Positions 1-9,500 of a stretch of 20,209 nucleotides of DNA are shown in pieces. Made by a program: the position numbers and the translations under genes. The notes below the pieces were generated by a model. That model was given only the letters and a program-made list of their open reading frames with translations, had not been told where the DNA came from and searched no databases. Each line of letters starts with the position of its first letter. The stretch's first letter is position 1. Source of the DNA: Chara braunii (taxonomy: Eukaryota; Streptophyta; Charophyceae; Charales; Characeae); contig BFEA01000004.1 of assembly GCA_003427395.1 (NCBI GenBank), forward strand, positions 7,336,558 through 7,356,766, given 5' to 3'.

Positions 1-649
1 TCGTAGTCTGTCAGATAGTGAGAAGTCAGGTGGCGAGAGGGTGAGGGAGAGATGGTGGACTTAGAGGAGGAAGAAGAATAACTCTCTCTCTCTCTCTTGT
101 GCCAAGTACTAACCTTTGAAGGTGGCGCCTTGATGCAGGTACATCGAAGACGAAGCTGGAGCTATGGCGCCACAGGTACGTCTCCCTGGCCTCCGCCACC
201 TCTCTCGCTCTTAACGCTACCCTGAGCTCCTAGCAGCGCCCAGCGCTGAAGACTACTCCTAACGCTAGCTACTACTACTGCAGCACTCCTGCAGAGTGCT
301 GCGGCCGAATCCTGAAGACTGCCTCCTGCACTGCCCGTGAAGTGCCCGTGAACTGCCTGCAGCCTGCAGGGTGGACCAGTACTATATAGTGCTGGTCCGG
401 CTGGGAGGCTGCTCTTGCCCATGCCGAATCGTGCCAGACCCTGGCGTTGAAGTTCAAACAAAGGTTGTCTTGAAACGGGCCTAAAAATGGCCTGCGCTTA
501 ACCCTGGTCTGGCGCCTAAGTTTCAGGACAGGTCCACTTTATGGCCCTCCTTTTTAGGCTTTTAGGCTGAAACGGCACAAGGCCTAGAGGGCCCTTATTT
601 TTCGTCTGGTCGGGCCCTGCAGGCCCATGTGGATGCTCAGTATGCCACA
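1..649 (-). repeat. 3' LTR of element A (partial)
   Basis: Positions 2-520 match 6595-7112, and 541-649 match 9533-9641, at about 95% by eye. On the minus strand the LTR starts at 649 with TGTGGCATACTG, directly after the polypurine tract. About 430 bases of the downstream end, matching 6165-6593, should lie to the left of the window. The copy is uninterrupted where the 5' LTR carries its 2.4-kb insert. It contains the palindromic TATA motif at 373-398. Open frames here are not genes. Confidence 0.9.
373..398 (-). promoter_or_regulatory. TATA box inside a palindrome (3' LTR copy)
   Basis: CTATATAG (382-389) sits between arms GGACCAG and CTGGTCC. It is identical to the copy at 6964-6989 in the 5' LTR, so the motif belongs to the LTR family. 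In this copy it would direct read-out transcription leftward into flanking DNA. Confidence 0.6.
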
Positions 650-663
650 CCCCCCCCTTCCTT
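650..663 (-). other. Polypurine tract of element A
   Basis: On the minus strand this reads as purines, AAGGAAGGGGGGGG in essence, and abuts the TG that opens the 3' LTR at 649. That is the expected place for the plus-strand primer of reverse transcription, and it fixes the LTR edge. Confidence 0.85.
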
Positions 664-675
664 GAAAGACCGAGC

Positions 676-1492
676 TTACCTGCGAGGGCGAAGCTGCCTG
701 TCGGAGAGACGGACCAAAGTCCAGGTGGGAGGTGCAGGTCGTGAAGCTTCCTTAGCTAGTCTTTGTCGTTCGTAGTGAGCGTAGATCAGCGGTGCAAATG
801 CTTGCAAATTTGGTGGTGAAATGCATCGAGTGTCGTCGGGGTCGCATGGTTTGCAGGTAACTTTGTACTGTCGAGGCTTGTTGTCGTACTTGCGATCCGT
901 GATGACGCGGTCGACTTCCTGATGACCATCCATAGATGGAGGGTCTTGCGATCGTCGGCCCTGGAAATCGTCGCTCTTAGCTGGTGTGTATGTCGCCAGC
1001 TTCGAGGCATGAAAGACTGGATGGACCGGCAAATGCGGAGGGATGTCGATCACAAAGGATGGGCCATCGGGCTCGTCGCCTGCGGCTGAAAGGACGGCCC
1101 ATGGTCCAAACCACTTGGGGAGTAGTTTGCGTGAAACATCCTGTTCGAGCACAAACTCTTTCGCGGAGACGCAAACCAGATCACTGGCGCGGATGGGACA
1201 TGGCACACGACGCCTGTTGGCTTGCTGCTGCATGCGGACTTGAGCCTTTTGCATGTTCGCACGGGCTTGAGTCAACAATTCCCTGTACTTCCGGACAGAG
1301 GCGGGAGAGCAAGCGACGTTTCTGTCGGCAGTTCGTGGGAGGAGAAGATCAGCGAAGATACGACCTTTCCGGCCACCGTGGTGCAACTCGAATGGAGTCA
1401 CGCCGATCGTCGGATGCAACGAAGTGTTGTAGGCGAACTCGATGTCAGGGAGGCAGTCAACCCAATCCTTCTCATCCAGAAGGATGAGCGTA
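676..1492 (-). pseudogene. Integrase C-terminal part with GPF module and chromodomain-like tail (element A)
   Basis: This is the last open piece of pol. It is open from about 1492 and is entered by frameshift, so the first ATG inside it is not a real start. It opens with EFAYNTSLHPTIGVTPFEL (near 1400-1450), the conserved segment after the integrase catalytic glutamate. The GPF/Y-type module KLLPKWFGPW and then HPVFHASKL follow, typical of Ty3/gypsy integrase C-termini. The tail (about 800-930) has EVDRVITDRK and RQYKVTCKP, which fit a divergent chromodomain, a module known in chromoviruses to guide integration to marked chromatin. An expected aromatic position in the tail appears to be cysteine. 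The frame ends at 676, only 12 bases before the polypurine tract, so there is no additional gene. Confidence 0.85.
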
Positions 1493-2030
1493 CATCATTT
1501 GAGCGGTTTGATGTGCCAGCTCCGTTTGCCCGTCCGTTTGTGGATGCCGAGCCGAACTTGGTTTCATTTTGGTGTCGGATGCCTGCATGAGAGAAGTCCA
1601 GAATGCCGACATGAAACGAGTGTCACGGTCGCTAACGATGTCTTCCGGTACACCGTGGCTGCAAAATCCAGCCGGTGTGCAAGAGGCGTGCAAGTTCGGG
1701 AGTCGTGGCGTAGTACTTGCAAGGGAAAAATCGCGCGTATTTACTCAATCGGTCAACGACCGTGAGGATGTCGTCGTGCCCGAAGCAGTCACGGGGAAAC
1801 GGGCCGGTGACGTCCATGACAATCGAGAGGTCGCGCTCCGGTGAGATAGGCAACGGGCGCAACTCGCCGTAGGGATTGCGGTTGAGGGGCTTGCTTCGTC
1901 GACAAACTTCGCAAGAGTCGCAATACCGAGTGACATCGGTAATGAGGTCGGGCCACCAGAATCATTGTCGAAGTCATGCGATATTCCGATTGACTCCGAA
2001 ATGGCCGGCGAGTCGCGAGTTGTGGTACTC
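1472..2030 (-). pseudogene. Integrase zinc-binding and catalytic core (element A)
   Basis: The HHCC zinc-binding domain starts with YHNSRLAGHFGV (near 2000-2025) and ends with CDSCEVCRRSK (near 1910). The catalytic core follows: the first aspartate in VMDVTGPFP, with 19 residues before the aspartate of VVDRLSKYARFFP, then IVSDRDTRF with the second aspartate and HPQTDGQTE with the glutamate, so all three DDE residues are present. The frame from about 2477 to 1632 is continuous except for TGA stops near 1974 and 1964. A frameshift near 1690 moves the rest into a second frame, and another near 1490 leads to the C-terminal part. The protein would insert the cDNA into the genome, but this copy cannot make it. 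Confidence 0.9.
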
Positions 2031-2863
2031 ACCGAGAAGGCGAGTCTGAAGACGACGCTCTCGTGGGATACACAATAAGTCCTTGCCTCGCGAGTGGAGG
2101 AGCAAGTACCCGTCGACGATGCGATAGTGGCTGGCCGACGGGTGATCCGAAGATAACTGCGCATAGAGTGTGGCGTAATCCGGATCAGACTCATAGCCCC
2201 GGATGGAGTGTCGCTGGAGTTCCTCGTCGAACGCGAAGGCATGATGTGTCATAGCGCAAAGATCGGGTCTTCGTGAGAGTGCATCTACTGCGCGATTGGA
2301 GAGGCCGACGCGATGTTTCCATGTGAAGTCAAATTGGTCGATGAAGTACATCCATCGTCCGATCGTGCTGCTCACCGTATCTTGCGTCTTGTAGTAGGTC
2401 AACAGGTTGTTATCTGTGACCCATGTGAACCTACGACACCCAAGGAGGAAGTGTCGCCATCTCTTGAGAGCCATCACGAATGCGAGCAGCTCCTTCTTCC
2501 TTACATTATCAAGTGAGTTGATGGGAGCCTGGGAGGCACCTAGTGGCTGAAATACTCCATGGGGTGTCTGTCGTTGCCATCGTGTTGTTCCAAGACTGCC
2601 CCAATGCCATAGCCGGAAGCGTCAGTCGTCAGTCTCGTTGGCAAGGTGGAGTTGTAGATGCTAAGGACGGGTGTCATGAGCATGGTCGTCTTGAGTGCTT
2701 GGAATAACCGGCGCGTTTCATCGTCGAATACGAATGGCACCTTTGGCGATTGTAATCTCGTCAATGGTGCGACAATCCTTGAGTTCCCGGTGATGAAGAG
2801 TTGATAGTAGCCTGCCAAACCATGAATGAGCGAACGTCCGTGGTGTTGGTGGGCTCGAGCCAT
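2025..2863 (-). pseudogene. RT connection and RNase H domain (element A)
   Basis: The segment starts with GYYQLFI (near 2815) and PVLSIYNSTLPTRLTTDASG (near 2650), where the aspartate of TTDASGYGIGAVL is the first RNase H catalytic residue. KKELLAFVMALKRW (near 2480) supplies the glutamate and WVTDNNLL (near 2420) the next aspartate. VDALSRRPD near 2280 is the standard RNase H end before integrase. A stop after MEYFSH (2540) and a frameshift near 2520-2540 break the domain. The order RT, RNase H, integrase fits Ty3/gypsy rather than Ty1/copia. RNase H would remove the RNA strand during reverse transcription. Confidence 0.9.
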
Positions 2864-3508
2864 ACGCGGATGGCCTCGATTTTGTCTGCGAGAGGACGGA
2901 TGCCTTGCGGCGTGGCATAATGGCCCAAGTATTCGAGCTCCTGCCGCGCGAATTCACATTTGTCGCGGTTGGCTTTGTACTTGGCTTGTCGTAGCCTCTC
3001 CAAAACGGTGCGCAGGTGCTCCACATGCTCGTCCAAACTTCGGCTGTACACCAAGATATCGTCGAGGTAGATGAGTACAAATCTATCCAGCATGTGTCGG
3101 AACTCCGTTGTCATAGCCGCTTGGAATGCGGCCGGGGCATTCGTAAGGCCAAAAGGCATAACCAACCATTTGAAATGCCCATATCGCGTCTTAAACGCGG
3201 TCTTGCAGCGGTCCTCTTGATGGATCTCGAGTTGGTGATATCCAATTTGAGGTCAAGCTTGGAGAAGAACTTAGCGCCGCCCAACCGTTCGAGAAGGTCG
3301 TCGATGCGTGGACGAGGGCCGACATTCTTGATGGTTTGCGCGTTGAGCTTGCGATAATCGATGCACAACCACAAGTCCTTGTTCTTCTTCCGGATGAAGA
3401 GAACGGGGACACTGTATGGCGAAGAGCTAAGCCGAATCCAGCCTTTCTCAAGAAGGTTGTCGAGTTGTGTCCATAACACACTTAACTCTTCCTCGCTCAT
3501 GCGGTAGA
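2761..3508 (-). pseudogene. Reverse transcriptase palm and fingers (element A)
   Basis: Conserved motifs appear in order: RMSEEELSVLWTQLDNLLEKG (near 3500), CIDYRKLNAQTIKN (near 3350), PRIDDLLERLGGAKFFSKLD (near 3290), LVMPFGLTNAPAAFQ (near 3150) and the catalytic IYLDDILVYS (near 3060). The YxDD aspartates and the first catalytic aspartate in FSKLDL are present. A single-base frameshift just after FSKLDLKL (near 3240) moves the reading into the frame that ends near 2761, and another near 2815 leads to the RNase H frame. The segment overlaps the end of the gag-like frame by about 60 bases in a different frame. A protease and the usual spacer before RT are not visible, which suggests an internal deletion. 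Confidence 0.92.
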
Positions 3509-5484
3509 TGCAACCACGCGAAGATATGCAAGTAATCCCGCAATTGTGCCATAAGCACGTTGCAATGCGGTTTCGGCAATGGACCGGTCGGGGGAAGGGG
3601 CATCCATTCTAAGTCCGCGAACGTCAACGGGTCGAGTCTCTCAAGTCTTGACCATGACGTCGAATCCCCGACGAAAGTTGGCGGCGAAGCTGCCGAATCG
3701 GTTGCCGATGCTAGTGAAACCGTGCATGCGGTGTATTGTTGCACGTGGAGTGGCTGGTCCAACGGTGGGACCAAGTGGACAGCGTAATCCTCGTAAGTGA
3801 ACCAAGGACTCGCGGCATCCGCATTCTCCCCAGATGTGTAGGAGGCTGGAGTGAGAGGTGGAGTCGCCTCACCTCCCGTGCAACTCAGTTTCCCGAGCTG
3901 ATTCGTCGTATCGGCTGCAGTACTTGTGGAGCCATCTACCTCGAGGAAATCTTGGTGTACTTGACCCATGGTACTGGTTGTCCATTTCCTCGAGTTGAAC
4001 TTGACCCATGGTACGAGTTGTCCATTTCCGGCCGGCGATGCCGTTTTCGCCTTCCCTTTTCCACGGGAGTTGTTTTTGCTTTCCGGCTGGACAGCGGGCA
4101 CCTGATCTCCCTCACGTGATGTTGGGGTGGCTGTCGGGTCTTCCACAATGTTGTTCGGTTGGACTGCAGCGACGGGCTGCAGACGAGGACCAAATTTTCC
4201 TTTCTCCACATGGGCTGGCTGCCACGTTGCCTTCTCGTGTGCAGCAGCCCGGTTGGTCTTGATGATCTCACAAGCCTTGTCGATGATTTCGGCGACGGTC
4301 GTGTATTGTTCTCGATCACCGAGTGTGAGGCTCAAGGCGGCATACGACGAGTTGTAGAACTCCCAACGCAGATGCGAAAATGACAGCTCGAGATCGGGTG
4401 TTCCCACTATCTTTTGCCATTTTGTGAGCCAATCGCGTGTCAGTGTGTTGCCTTGAGCCATGGCGAAGAGGCGGTTGATGGCGAGCGTCGGGGCATCGTC
4501 CACAATGAACCGCTTGTTCCATTCCTTCATCATATCGTCCCAGGAGACCTTCTTGTGCAGGTCGGAGACCTGGACGCCGTGGATGGTTGCCATGTGGCTG
4601 AGTCAGATCTTGCATCCGCCCTTGACATTGAGGAACAACGCTGAGATGTACAAGTGATTGGGGACCTCATGAATCCCAATCTCCGTTGTAAAGCCTTGCC
4701 ACCAGACGACTGGGTACTAATGCGTATAGTCATCAAACTTCTTGATCCGGAACGTCGGTATCTTGTATGGCCGCGATGCACTGATGCTGCCATCGCTGTC
4801 GGGCGACTGGTGTAGTTGTCGAACCTCGGTCTTCAAGGTGTCGAGCTGCTCGCTGATGGTGGCTGGTGCGGCCAAGGTGCTGATGTCGCCAAGCATTGCG
4901 ACTACATGGTCAACTTGTTGCTCCAACAGGTGGGTTGAGGCTTCATTGTTGGGTTCGCCAGAATCTGGTCCTCGTGCTGCTTGCCCCAAGTCCTGTACAC
5001 GGGAATGGAGTGCCCGTATAGCATCCTCGTGCAGATCCTTGTGGTTCCGCACTGCCCGTCGGAGATTCGCAAGTTCCTGGTGTTGTTTCTCTAACTCAAA
5101 CTGCAGGTGGTTACAAGTGTAAACCAACCGGGTCATGAGTTTGGAGAGAAACTCCTTGTGCTGCTCTTCCGGTGTCGCGTCGTCGTGGTCTTCGGATGGT
5201 TCAAAATGCCAGAACTTGAGCCTGTCGCCGCTGGCGGCTTCGTGCCGCTGCAGCAGATCCTGGGCCTCCTTGCGGCAGGCCTGGGCATCTGCGTCAGTTG
5301 CGGCCCGAAGCCGCTACTTTTCAGTTGTTGCCTCCGCTTCAGCCTGTGGGCGGGCAGCCTCTGCTGCCACCTGGCGCTGTTCCTCAGCCTCGATCAGTGC
5401 GAGCTGAGCTTGGAACCGTTGTCGGCACGTGGCAATGGACTCATTGGCCAGTTGGCCTGGCATGCCCAAAACTGAAACCGTCAT
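3448..5484 (-). pseudogene. Gag-like capsid polyprotein with three in-frame stops (element A)
   Basis: I chose the ATG at 5484 because the reading frame continues from it to 3448, interrupted only by TAG (5314-5316), TAG (4717-4719) and TGA (4603-4605). The N-terminal third is rich in Gln, Glu and Ala and looks like a coiled coil (for example RQRFQAQLALIEAEEQRQVA near 5430, and heptad-like stretches near 5100-4950). The part from about 4740 to 4250, with VVWWQGFTTEIG, VSWDDMMKEWNKRF and RDWLTKWQK, has the feel of a retrotransposon capsid domain. The C-terminal part (4240-3448) is low in structure and rich in Pro, Thr and Ser. No CCHC zinc knuckle and no protease D-S/T-G motif are visible. Function as Gag rests on position between leader and RT and on remembered resemblance to charophyte elements. 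Confidence 0.78.
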
Positions 5485-5500
5485 GGTGGCGAGGCACTGC

Positions 5501-5590
5501 TGACGTGGCACCGCTTGCTGACGTGGCACTGTTGCTGATGTGGCACTGCTGATGTCGTGGCACTGCTGATGTGCCACTGCTGACGTGGCA
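5501..5590. repeat. Degenerate TGCTGACGTGGCA short tandem repeats
   Basis: TGACGTGGCA occurs exactly at 5501-5510, 5519-5528 and 5581-5590, with variants such as TGATGTGGCA at 5536-5545 between them. Spacing is irregular (about 14-20 bases). The core TGACGTGG is the kind of sequence bound by plant bZIP factors (established for ACGT-core elements); binding here is not shown. Confidence 0.8.
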
Positions 5591-6066
5591 CTTACCAAAC
5601 CGGGAATGCAGACAAAGGGCTGGGTGGGAGGGAAACGCAGGAAGGTAACCAAACTGCACTTTCCATTCCCACTCCTAATCAACATAATAAAAATAAAAGA
5701 AAAAAATAAAAGAAGAGGATCACCCCCCCTTTTTTTTTTCTTTTTTTTTTTCTTTTTTCTGAATATCTGTCGATCTGCTATCAGTGAGGCATTACGGAGG
5801 AGTGCTATGAACGAGATCTAGGCAAGGTTTTGCAAAGTTTCGGCTTTCAAAAAAAATTCAATCTTGAAAAAAAAAAATTGCGCGAAATAGAATGGAGGTT
5901 CCACTTTCAGAGAAGAATAGATCCAATCCGAGAATATGACAACCTCCCTAGTTCACCTAATATGCCCAGAGTGAGACAAAAAAACGAAATGCTAATATCC
6001 GAAGTTGCGAAAAAAAAAATAAAAAAAATTGCAGAGATTTGACGAAGCCCTACTTGATTCAATAAT

Positions 6067-6094
6067 AATCAATCAATCAATCAATCAATCAATC
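6067..6094. repeat. (AATC)7 microsatellite
   Basis: Seven perfect AATC units lie in the leader of element A, about 55 bases from the primer-binding site. Confidence 0.95.
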
Positions 6095-6149
6095 AGTCGA
6101 TCAAGCAAGCTGGCCCCTTGATTGGGCGGATCCTCTGATTGAGAGGTCC

Positions 6150-6161
6150 GCTCCAATACCA
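6150..6161 (-). other. Primer-binding site of element A (tRNA-Met type)
   Basis: On the minus strand 6161-6150 reads TGGTATTGGAGC, two differences from the common plant initiator-tRNA-Met site TGGTATCAGAGC. It lies three bases after an LTR end ...GCAACA (at 6165). Element B has a near-identical arrangement at 13479-13495, which supports both calls. Confidence 0.85.
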
Positions 6162-6317
6162 AACTGTTGCACACCGTAATGGTACAGACCAGAACAAGAA
6201 CCAACTTCTCTGACATAGTACAGGATAGCGCAGCGGAAGGCTAAAATACCAATGATCAGACCAATCAATGTCGCAATGCAGACCAAACATACATCATCAT
6301 CATCGCAAGGTGTGAAG

Positions 6318-6355
6318 GGGCCTGGCGCTACACACAGGAAGAATGCGCCAGGCTC
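6318..6355 (-). other. Inverted repeat (hairpin) near the end of the LTR
   Basis: GCCTGGCGC (6320-6328) and GCGCCAGGC (6345-6353) are perfect 9-base arms around a 16-base loop; with flanking bases the arms match at 11 of 12. The position corresponds to R/U5 of the transcript of element A, so an RNA hairpin is possible. Function is unknown. Confidence 0.6.
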
Positions 6356-6510
6356 CGATCATACACAGATGAAGAGGGGGATCAGACGAAGAGGAAGGGA
6401 AAGATGAGGATGTCGTCAACACCAAGTCTTCGATATAGATCCCAAATAATCCCCATCCAATGTCGCTGTCACCATGTCAAGTCGGAATCCAAATGTCGTC
6501 AAATCCCAAG

Positions 6511-6518
<8 letters not shown>

Positions 6519-6583
<65 letters not shown>
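6519..6583. repeat. (CT)n microsatellite, about 32 units
   Basis: A perfect CT run lies inside the LTR of element A (GA on its transcribed strand), followed by CACTCTCT. A shorter CT run at 6668-6686 is matched at 81-98 in the other LTR. SLSLSL or ERERER open frames here are artefacts of the repeat. Confidence 0.97.
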
Positions 6584-6589
<6 letters not shown>

Positions 6590-6963
6590 TAACTTGTAGT
6601 CTGTCACATAGCGAGAAGTCAGGTGGCGAGAGGGTGAGGGAGAGATAGTGGACTTAGAGGAGGAAGAACTCTCTCTCTCTCTCTCTTGTGCCAATCACTA
6701 ACCCGTGAAGGTGGTGCCTTGTTGCAGGTACATCGAAGACGAAGCTGGAGCTATGGCGCCACAGGTACGTCTCCCTGGCCTCCGCCACCTCTCTCTCTCT
6801 CTCAACGCTACCCTGAGCTCCTAGCAGCGCCCAGCACTGAAGACTACTCCTAACGCTAGCTACTACTACTGCAGCGCTCCTGCAGAGTGCTGCGGCCGAA
6901 TCCTGAAGACTGCCTCCTGCAATGCCCGTGAAGTGCCTGTGAAGTGCCTGCAGCATGCAGGGC

Positions 6964-6989
6964 GGACCAGTACTATATAGTGCTGGTCC
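6964..6989 (-). promoter_or_regulatory. LTR core promoter: TATA box inside a palindrome (5' LTR)
   Basis: CTATATAG (6973-6980) lies between arms GGACCAG (6964-6970) and CTGGTCC (6983-6989); the 26 bases are close to a perfect palindrome. It sits about 270 bases into the LTR once the insert is removed, a sensible place for a U3 TATA box driving minus-strand transcription. Being symmetrical, it gives no direction by itself. Confidence 0.65.
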
Positions 6990-7318
6990 GGCTGGGAGGC
7001 GGCTCTTGCCCATGCCGAATCGTGCCAGACCCTGGCGTTGAAGTTCAAACATAGGTTGTCCTGAAACGGGCCTAAAAATGGCCTCCGCTTAACCCTGGTC
7101 TGCCGCTTAATTTTCCGAACAGGTCGAGTTTTTTTTTCTTTTTTTCTTTTTCTTTTTTTTTTGGCCGAACTAAGAAATATACAACTACTCAAATCCTTCA
7201 GCCCGTGAATATCTAAATACATTTTGAACATTCTATCTGCTCACGGCCCTGGGCTAAACTCAAAGATGAACGACCTTTGCTCATTCTGATGAACGTTAAC
7301 CCAAACATGTCTGCAGTA

Positions 7319-7860
7319 CAAAGGAAGCCTGAACTACCTTGACGGGTTTCCCACCACGCACCCTTGGATCTTCGATAAGATCTATGGTCAGTCGAACCAA
7401 GATCACCATGGATACAGTTCGAGTTTGCTTCCTATCCTAACGATACCAACTGCAAGGAATAGTACTCCCACCACCAACGGTGGCACTCACACTGCCTCCG
7501 TAGTGCCGCTACCCATGAAATTGTATATAAAGCTTTAATGATCCAATAGAACTGCAGCACCTATATGCAATCCCTAGAATACCAACCAAGTCTACACTTA
7601 GAAAACAGCAGATCCAAAACGAATATGTGACAGCTAGTTTATCCCCGGAACGATAACCCCATCCAAAACTGCAAAGAGCCTGAGTTGCCATCACGGGTTT
7701 CCCACCACGCACCCTTGGATCTTTGTGAATAGAGCAATCACAATGGGTACAACTCAAGTTTGCTCTTCACCGGTTCTCTCCTACCACCTAACCAGCAGCG
7801 TTCCCCACCGCCACCATTACACTCTCACTGCTCGTGGTAGCGCCGCTGCTGATATCTCCA
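7319..7860. repeat. Diverged direct repeat, two adjacent copies about 351 bases apart
   Basis: A 31-base block, ACGGGTTTCCCACCACGCAC and onward, is identical at 7342-7372 and 7693-7723. Looser similarity continues downstream (GGxTACAxxTCxAGTTTGCT and a following CACCxCCA block). A weaker third copy of the CACTCCCACCGCCAtCAC part lies near 9110-9175. Confidence 0.7.
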
Positions 7861-9460
7861 AGGGATTCACCCTGAACCACCCTGGAACAGGCCCTACATT
7901 CTTCATCGTAATGTGCAAATACAGTCAGACAGAACTAAGAAAACGTATGGGAGTAGTTCTTGCAAACATAAAAACACGCATTTATACCAAGATTTAAACG
8001 ATAAGCAGTGAGCCTAAAGGCTGTCTAAAGATCTCAGGATATCTCCAGTAACGAGATATGACAAGCCCAGAATCCAGCGTACTGTTGGGGCCAGGTACAT
8101 TCCAGTGAGAAAGCATTCCACAGATCCCAGGATCTCTCCTTGAACATTGCTAAGGCTCTTCTTGGCTGAAATCAGCCATCCGTCCTCGCCCGACAACCTG
8201 AGAGAGCATCAACGGAACTTTTGCATCAGCCCTTGGTTGCTGCTAGATACACCGTGCGGAGCAAGGCTTGATCGTGAGTAAAATCAAATTCCATAAAATG
8301 CCAACGACTGTGAAAGACACCCAAATGGAACGCATCAAAACTTAAAACATGGAGCAGAGATAAGCGAGTAAACTAAACGTGAAAACTACACTTGAAACAC
8401 AAGTGTGTGCTCAAGTAGGAACTAGAGGAGAGTGTGAACTAACCAAATATCTACGGTTAGAGACATGCAGAAGCCTTCCGAATATAAATCAAGTAAGATG
8501 TAATTGTAGGTAGATAAAGCCCCATTTCAATCATGAAGATAGTAAAAAACTGTACCTATCTCACAAATGGCACCAAGTACAGATACTGAAAAACTAAAAT
8601 ATCCCATGAGCAAACCAAGGTAGAAAATGACAAGGGAACCTGTTGGCAGAGGACCCTGGTTACGCTATCGAGATAGCTTGAACTCTAACTCTGAAGATTC
8701 TACCCACTTTCCAGCCCAATTCAGGTGGTCAGATTTTGAGATCTGTTCCAATTACAAGCAAGTCCTCCAAAACACAGCACCTGATACCTCCTAGACCCGT
8801 TAGATATTGCCATTCCACCGGAAATATGTGAAAACCCTCGGTGTTGACGTGAAGCAACATTAAAAACTAATATAAACAATCCTCTACAATGTCAGATTCT
8901 CATCCAATCCAAGGACCCGACTAAAAACGTGAGGCTAACTAGAGGGATCTAGCCCAGAACGGTGATTATAAGCATGTAAATGAGTGTTTCCAGCCCACGA
9001 ATCTCCCGATGAATCCTCCTTGGAAAGAGGGCTGAGCAAAGGTAAGAGATGTGGCACACCAGTATGGCTAGATCCAAAGTAAAGCACGTTGTCTCCTTAG
9101 TATTGTCAACAGCACTCCCACCGCCATCACGAGCTCTCCCACTGCTCCCGCTGACGCTGCTGCCAACCTTCATGTAGTAGAACCCAATCTTGTGTGGGCA
9201 CACACCGCCAACGAAACGTTCCATCTTCCGAGCTCATGACAGTCTTCTCCGGCTGACAGCATCTCCCTGTCCCTGCCCCTTGATCTTCTCAAGGGGAAAC
9301 GCACTACTAAACATACCACGTGGAAGCAGAGATACTTCGAACGATTTCCACTTAGCTAGTTCATAGCTCTCACATCGGCGGCCTCTGGCTGCTAACTCCC
9401 GAGGTGTAGCCTCGGTAATTCCGATATCACCATTTGCTCCCCTGCGTTAGCGCTGCCTTA

Positions 9461-9500
9461 GCGCACATTAGCGCACATTAGCACACATTAGCGCACTAAG
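9461..9500. repeat. 10-base tandem repeat GCGCACATTA
   Basis: Units at 9461-9470 and 9471-9480 are perfect, 9481-9490 has one change, and 9491-9500 is a partial unit. It lies just inside the right edge of the insert in the LTR of element A. Confidence 0.9.

Larger units (their letters stand above)
5485..6149 (-). other. Untranslated leader of element A
   Basis: This is the stretch between the primer-binding site and the gag ATG. It holds the TGACGTGGCA repeat cluster (5501-5590), homopolymer runs (C7, T10 and T12 near 5725-5757; A8-A10 runs near 5850-5876 and 6010-6027) and an AATC microsatellite. A short plus-strand open frame at 5830-6042 is lysine-rich only because of the A runs; I do not think it is a gene. 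Confidence 0.7.

Noticed and set aside
162-461. 99-residue minus-strand open frame that recurs at 6654-7052
   Set aside because: The repeat is the LTR itself; the frame is disrupted between the copies and spans the palindromic TATA region, so it is not a conserved protein.
5830-6042. Lysine-rich plus-strand open frame in the leader of element A
   Set aside because: Its composition follows A homopolymers, it lies antisense in the leader, and no family is recognised.
6404-6694. Open frames with SLSLSL and ERERER runs
   Set aside because: They are the translated CT/GA microsatellite inside the LTR.
7509-9224. Small open frames within the insert (60-91 residues)
   Set aside because: They have no recognisable motif or conserved frame between the repeated units, so there is no support for genes.
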